Assembly (NCBI GenBank): GCA_947364395.1
Contig: CANASS010000043.1
Span: 1 to 16,856, forward strand
Length of the DNA stretch: 16,856 bases
Source of the DNA: an uncultured bacterium
Lineage (GTDB): Bacteria > Bacillota > Clostridia > Oscillospirales > Oscillospiraceae
Reading direction: 5' to 3'
The notes beneath the pieces were generated by a model that saw only the letters and a program-made list of their open reading frames with translations, ran no database searches and was not told the DNA's origin. The position numbers were made by a program, and so were the translations under genes. Within the stretch, counting starts at the first letter, position 1. Every line of letters starts with the position of its first letter. Of the stretch, positions 12,782 to 16,856 are shown piece by piece.

Positions 12782-13810
12782 TCAATTGAATTTGTAGATT
12801 TTCCGCGCGACCCGGTAGAGCTGGACCGACAGCTTCCTGCCCTGGTAGCCGGGGATGTTGGTGCCCACGTTGGTGGCTTTGTAGCGGCAGCGGCGGTAGA
12901 GGGCGGCGTTCTTCCTGCGCAGGTACTCCCACAGCTCGGTGCGCATGCCCAGGGCCTCCGGGGTGTCGGCGATGACGGCGAAGATGGACGAGATGGACAT
13001 CATCATGGACAGGTAGTTGAGCATATACCGGCCCAGCTTGGGCTGGACGGCCTTGAGGGCCAGCACGTCGTGGGCGTCGATCATCTGCTTGCTGACCCGG
13101 ACCTGCTGGTCGATGCGCCCGGCCATCACCGACTCGTTGACGCTCTGGTCCGCCCGGCCGATGAAGTAGCGGTACAGGTCCAGGTCCATATAATACAGGG
13201 TCTTGACATAGGGCAGGGGCTGGTAGACGAAGATGTTGTCCACGTAGAAGGTGTGCTTGGGCAGCTCCAGGCGGCAGTCCCGCAGCAGCTGGGTGCGGTA
13301 GATCACCGAGTGCATCAGCAGGTACTGAGAGGTGCGGAAGCGGCGGATGGAGTCCCAGGTGATGATCTGGTCGGCGGGGAACACGTTTTTGTAGCCCATG
13401 ACCTTCTGGGTGTTGTCCTCCACGTGCTCGTAGACGTAGTTGGCGATGAGCAGGTCCACCGGGGCGGGCATGGCGGCGAACTCCCGCAGCTTGGCCATCA
13501 CCTTGGCCAGGGCGGCGGTGTCCAGCCAGTCGTCGGAGTCCACCACCTTGTAGTACAGCCCCCGGGCGTTGCGGATGCCCTGGTTGACGCCCTCGCCGTG
13601 GCCGCCGTTCTCCTGGTGGATGGCCCGGATTATGTCAGGATGCTTTTCCGCCCACTGGTCGCATTTGGCGGGGGTGTCGTCCTTGGTGGAGCCGTCGTCC
13701 ACCAGAATAATCTCCGCGTCCTCCCCCGCGGCCAGCAGGGTTTCCACACAGTGGTCCATATAGGCGGCGGAATTGTAGCAGGGGACGGCGAAGGTGATCA
13801 ATTTGTCCAT
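12782..13810 (-). CDS. Glycosyltransferase family 2 (GT-A fold)
   Basis: The 342-residue protein has the GT2 N-terminal domain at about residues 4-210: FAVPCYNSAAYMDHCVETLL, ILVDDGST (Asp38, Asp39), then GGHGEGVNQGIRNARGLYYKVVDSDDWLD with the metal-binding DSDD at 91-94. The C-terminal third is helical with hydrophobic stretches but no clear transmembrane anchor, and ends in a basic tail (RKLSVQLYRVARKIYK). Such enzymes add one sugar from a nucleotide-sugar donor during surface polysaccharide assembly at the inner face of the membrane. Donor and acceptor cannot be read from sequence. The neighbouring glf makes UDP-galactofuranose a plausible donor, but that is inference. The ATG at 13810 has GGAGAG upstream. 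It follows glf by 41 bp. Confidence 0.9.
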   Translation of the reverse strand: MDKLITFAVPCYNSAAYMDHCVETLLAAGEDAEIILVDDGSTKDDTPAKCDQWAEKHPDIIRAIHQENGGHGEGVNQGIRNARGLYYKVVDSDDWLDTAALAKVMAKLREFAAMPAPVDLLIANYVYEHVEDNTQKVMGYKNVFPADQIITWDSIRRFRTSQYLLMHSVIYRTQLLRDCRLELPKHTFYVDNIFVYQPLPYVKTLYYMDLDLYRYFIGRADQSVNESVMAGRIDQQVRVSKQMIDAHDVLALKAVQPKLGRYMLNYLSMMMSISSIFAVIADTPEALGMRTELWEYLRRKNAALYRRCRYKATNVGTNIPGYQGRKLSVQLYRVARKIYKFN

Positions 13811-13851
13811 TGGCGTTCTCTCCTCACACGATTATGCCCACAGGAGCGGGT

Positions 13852-15057
13852 TTATAGCAGCTTGTCCGTCAGCGCCAGCGCCCTTGCCGCTATGGCGTCC
13901 ATGTTGTAGTATTTGTATTCGGCCAGACGGCCCAGCAGGCGCAGGTTGGGGTATTTGTCCGCCTCGGCCTTATATTTGGCGTACAGCGCGTTGTTCTCCG
14001 GGTTGATGATGGCGTAGTAGGGGATCTCGCCGTCCTCTCCAGTGTACGCCCTGGAATATTCCCGCATGATGGTGGTGACGCCGGGTTTCACCTGCCCTGT
14101 GAGGTGCTTGAACTCAGTGATCCGGGTGAAGTCCCCGTCCACGGTGTAGTTCACCGTGCCGCAGGCCTGGAAGCAGTCCTGGGGCAGAGTCTCGTATTGG
14201 AAATCCAGGGTGCGATAGGGCAGGGGCCCGAATTGGAAGGAGAACAGCTCGTCGGCCTGGCCGGTGTAGATCACGGGGCCATGGAACGCCTCGCCATCCA
14301 GCCTGATCACGCCGTCCGCCAGTTCCAGCCGTTTCAAAGCGTCCACGCCCATTTCCACCGTGATGCTGGGGTGGTCCAGCATCCGTTCAAACATGAGGGT
14401 ATAGCCCTCCAGGGGCATCCCCTGGTAAGCGTCCTGGAAGTAACGGCCGTCGGTGGACAGCCGCACCGGCACCCGGGCGGTGGTGGCCGGGTCGATGTCC
14501 TCCGGCCTCTGCCCCCACTGCTTCATAGTATAGTGGACAAAGACGTGCTCATATACATAGTCCGCGATGGCGGAAATTTCCGGGTCGGGATTCTGCCGCA
14601 GCTCCAGGATGGTCACCTGGCTCTGGGCGGGGTAGGCGTCCAGCAGCTTCTGGCCCAGCCGCTCCCCCTCCTTCACGCCGAAGGCGTTTTTCATGGAGTC
14701 CAGGTTGAAGGGCACGGGGAAGAAAAACCGCCCGTCCGTGGTTTTATGGGCGGGGACTGCCTCGGGGTTGTCCCGGGGCAGGTTGGCGATCACCCGGTGC
14801 TGGTAGCGCCTCCACTGGGTAAACCGGGACAGGTAGTCGAACACACGGCGGTCGTTGGTGTGGAAGATGTGGGGCCCGTACTGGTGGATCAGCACCCCCG
14901 CCCCGTCCAGGCCGTCATAGGCGTTGCCGCCCACATGGTCCCGGCGCTCCAGCACCAGCACCTTTTTGTTCCCGTCCTCCGCCAGCCGCCGGGCGGACAC
15001 CGCCCCGGCGTATCCCGCGCCCACAATCAGGGCGTCAAAATTTGTCAAATCGCTCAC
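13852..15057 (-). CDS. glf: UDP-galactopyranose mutase
   Basis: The 401-residue flavoenzyme interconverts UDP-galactopyranose and UDP-galactofuranose, the donor for Galf in surface glycans. The FAD motif VGAGYAGAVSARRLAE is at residues 12-27, followed by VLERRDHVGGNAYD and the family block HQYGPHIFHTNDRRVFDYLS. The PVRLSTDGRYFQDAYQGMPLEGYT segment carries the conserved Arg and Tyr residues of the active site. The frame opens with GTG at 15057. No clear SD precedes it, and an ATGATGTGA start-stop overlaps this spot, so the start could instead be the TTG at 15048. It is the first gene of glf-GT-trxA. The AT-rich segment around 15113-15118 (TATGAT on the minus strand) may be its -10, without a good -35. 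Confidence 0.95.
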   Translation of the reverse strand: MSDLTNFDALIVGAGYAGAVSARRLAEDGNKKVLVLERRDHVGGNAYDGLDGAGVLIHQYGPHIFHTNDRRVFDYLSRFTQWRRYQHRVIANLPRDNPEAVPAHKTTDGRFFFPVPFNLDSMKNAFGVKEGERLGQKLLDAYPAQSQVTILELRQNPDPEISAIADYVYEHVFVHYTMKQWGQRPEDIDPATTARVPVRLSTDGRYFQDAYQGMPLEGYTLMFERMLDHPSITVEMGVDALKRLELADGVIRLDGEAFHGPVIYTGQADELFSFQFGPLPYRTLDFQYETLPQDCFQACGTVNYTVDGDFTRITEFKHLTGQVKPGVTTIMREYSRAYTGEDGEIPYYAIINPENNALYAKYKAEADKYPNLRLLGRLAEYKYYNMDAIAARALALTDKLL

Positions 15058-15397
15058 ATCATTTCTGTTAAAGTCGGCGGCGGGACCCGGAGCCCCGCTT
15101 TCTTACCATAGTATCATATATTTTCCCCCAGGGGAAGGAAGAAATTATTAAAAATTTATTGAAATTTCCAGGGCGGCGCAGCCCTGCCGCCTGGGCATGC
15201 GGGGCCAGGGCCCCCGGAGCCTGGGGAGGCTGGAAAATCCGCCGTCCTCCGGCATGATTTAAAGGGGTGACAAGCGGCCTTGGTTATGTTAAAATAGAGA
15301 TATAAGACCGGCGCGGGGGTGGGAAATCTGTGCATATTCACATGGGGCCGGAGGGCTCCAGCGCCCGCCGCATCAAAATGAAAGAGGAGGCCATTCC
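15058..15397. other. 340-bp divergent intergenic region between glf and the nucleoside kinase
   Basis: I see no gene. It contains a possible glf -10 (TATGAT on minus at 15113-15118), a GC-rich structured stretch at 15165-15236, the plus-strand promoter at 15267-15295 and about 95 nt of kinase leader. A 61-codon minus frame at 15156-15341 has no SD and no recognisable protein. Confidence 0.7.
15267..15295 (+). promoter_or_regulatory. Sigma-A promoter of the nucleoside kinase gene
   Basis: GTGACA (15267-15272), 17 bp, TAAAAT (15290-15295); each hexamer matches five of six. The start would be near 15302, leaving a leader of about 95 nt. Confidence 0.65.
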
Positions 15398-16856
15398 ATG
15401 GAAGAAAAGAGAATGATTACGGTCACCGTGGACGGGGAGCGGTATTCCTATCCCAAGGGGACGCCTTACCGGGCCGTCGCGGCGGATTTCCAGGACCGGT
15501 ATCCCAATGACATCCTGCTGGTCAACCGGGATGGGAAGCTGTGCGAGCTGTACAAGCAGGCGGACCGGGACTGCGTACTGAAATTCCTCACCGCCCGGGA
15601 CGTGCCGGGAATTCAGACCTATGAGCGCAGCGCGGTGTTTTTGATGCTGAAAGCCTTCTACGACGTGGTGGGCCGGGGGAACATAGAGGGCGTCTCCGTG
15701 GGGTACTCCCTCAGCCGGTCCCTCTTCATCCGCGCACGGGGGGCGTTCGCCCTGGACCAGCCCCTGCTGGACCAGGTGGAGGGGCGGATGCGGGAACTGT
15801 CCGCCGCCGCCCTGCCCATTAAAAAGCGGTCCGTCAGCACCGACGACGCCATAGAGCTGTTTCAGGAGGAAGGGCTGTTCCAAAAGGCCCGGCTGCTCAG
15901 CTTCCGCGTCAACTCACACGTCAACGTCTATGAGCTGGACGGCTTTGTGGACTACTTCTATGGCTACATGGTGCCGGATACGGGCTATGTCCGCTGCTTC
16001 GGCCTGGAGCTCTATGAGGACGGCTTTGTCCTGCGCCTGCCCACCCTGAAGGACCCGGACCGCCTGGGAGAGTTCCGCCCCTCCGTCAAGGTGTTCCATG
16101 AGCTGCGGGCCTCCACTCTGCGGGCCCAGGCGCTGAGCGTCTCCAACGTGGCGGAGCTGAACACCATCATCTCCCAGGGCGGGGCCACGCCGCTGATTCT
16201 GGCCCACGAGGCCATGATGGAAAAGAAGATCGGCGATATTGCCGCCGAGATTGCCGCCCGGAAGGAGGTCCGCTTCGTCATGATCGCCGGGCCGTCCTCC
16301 TCGGGCAAGACCACCTTCTCCCACCGGCTGTCCACCCAGCTGCGGGCCTGCGGCCTGCGGCCCCACGCCATCGCCACCGACAACTACTTCGTGGACCGGG
16401 ACAAGACGCCCCGGGACGAGAAGGGCAATTACGACTTCGAGGGCCTGGGGGCGATGGACGTGGAGCAGTTCAACACGGACATGGTCCGGCTGCTCAACGG
16501 CGAGACCGTGGAGCTGCCCACCTACAATTTTATAAGGGGAAAGCGGGAGTACAACGGCAATTTCCTGACCCTGAGAGAGGGGGACGTGCTGGTCATCGAG
16601 GGCATCCACTGTCTCAACGACCAGTTCACCCGTGCCCTGCCCCGGGAGAGCAAGTACCGCATTTACATCAGCTGCCTCACCACCCTGAATGTGGACGACC
16701 ATAACCGCATCCCCACCACCGACGCCCGGCTGCTGCGGCGCATCGAGCGGGACGCCCGGACCCGGGGCCACAGCGCCCAGGCCACCATCAAGATGTGGCC
16801 CTCCGTCCGCCGGGGGGAGGAGGAGAACATCTTCCCCTTCCAGGACAGCGCGGACA
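15398..16856 (+). CDS. Nucleoside (uridine-type) kinase with ThrRS-like N-terminal region, 3' end outside the window
   Basis: 486 codons are present and the frame is open to the window edge; family members are about 550 residues, so a short C-terminal part is missing. Residues about 6-66 resemble a TGS domain and about 70-200 the additional editing-like domain of threonyl-tRNA synthetase. In place of the HxxxH metal motif the protein has YERSAVFLMLKAF, so editing activity is not expected. A phosphoribulokinase/uridine kinase domain follows, with the P-loop GPSSSGKTT at 298-306 (Lys304), ATDNYFVDRD after it, and VIEGIH. I infer phosphorylation of uridine, cytidine or a related nucleoside. The ATG at 15398 has GAGGAGG 7 nt upstream. 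It diverges from glf and has its own promoter. Confidence 0.9.
   Translation, partial: MEEKRMITVTVDGERYSYPKGTPYRAVAADFQDRYPNDILLVNRDGKLCELYKQADRDCVLKFLTARDVPGIQTYERSAVFLMLKAFYDVVGRGNIEGVSVGYSLSRSLFIRARGAFALDQPLLDQVEGRMRELSAAALPIKKRSVSTDDAIELFQEEGLFQKARLLSFRVNSHVNVYELDGFVDYFYGYMVPDTGYVRCFGLELYEDGFVLRLPTLKDPDRLGEFRPSVKVFHELRASTLRAQALSVSNVAELNTIISQGGATPLILAHEAMMEKKIGDIAAEIAARKEVRFVMIAGPSSSGKTTFSHRLSTQLRACGLRPHAIATDNYFVDRDKTPRDEKGNYDFEGLGAMDVEQFNTDMVRLLNGETVELPTYNFIRGKREYNGNFLTLREGDVLVIEGIHCLNDQFTRALPRESKYRIYISCLTTLNVDDHNRIPTTDARLLRRIERDARTRGHSAQATIKMWPSVRRGEEENIFPFQDSAD

Overview
The window looks like a chromosomal housekeeping stretch from a GC-rich, spore-forming Clostridia member, most like the Oscillospiraceae (Flavonifractor, Lawsonibacter or Intestinimonas type). 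This placement is inferred from gene content and style. Shine-Dalgarno (SD) sites are strong GGAGG, some starts are TTG or GTG, the sporulation gene ylbJ is present, the iron-sulfur serine dehydratase is split into two subunits, and small cysteine-rich clostridial proteins occur. I see no rRNA, tRNA, CRISPR array, insertion sequence or phage gene.

Layout. 1-640: a Nudix hydrolase on the plus strand, less GC-biased than its neighbours and bracketed by two similar terminator modules. 646-2095: a small Cys-rich protein and ylbJ, both minus. 2266-5863: the branched-chain amino acid genes, transcribed ilvB-ilvN-ilvC on the minus strand, with a strong sigma-A promoter and an attenuator-like hairpin ahead of ilvB. 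5944-7225: a DUF1540 Cys-rich protein and a YjdF/DUF2238-like membrane protein, both minus, each preceded by a sequence resembling a sigma-G (forespore) promoter. 7221-7433: a 70-residue plus-strand orphan. 7566-9149: sdaAB-sdaAA (L-serine to pyruvate). 9152-10696: pyruvate kinase. 10761-12252: a CNNM/CBS/CorC_HlyC membrane protein. 12258-12405: a palindromic, MITE-like element in the gap before trxA. 12416-15057: glf, a family 2 glycosyltransferase and trxA, consecutive on the minus strand. 15398-16856: a nucleoside (uridine-type) kinase on the plus strand that runs off the window.

How the genes relate. Serine dehydratase and pyruvate kinase both make pyruvate, and acetolactate synthase (IlvBN) and ketol-acid reductoisomerase (IlvC) use it for valine, leucine and isoleucine. 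They are neighbours but have separate promoters and terminators, so this is metabolic proximity rather than one operon. glf and the glycosyltransferase point to galactofuranose-containing surface glycan. Most genes are separated by clear hairpin terminators.

I found no complete new biological system. The best leads are the ilvB leader, the two sigma-G-like promoters upstream of DUF1540 and the YjdF-like gene, the 140-bp palindromic element with possible target-site duplications, and the repeat-bracketed Nudix gene.
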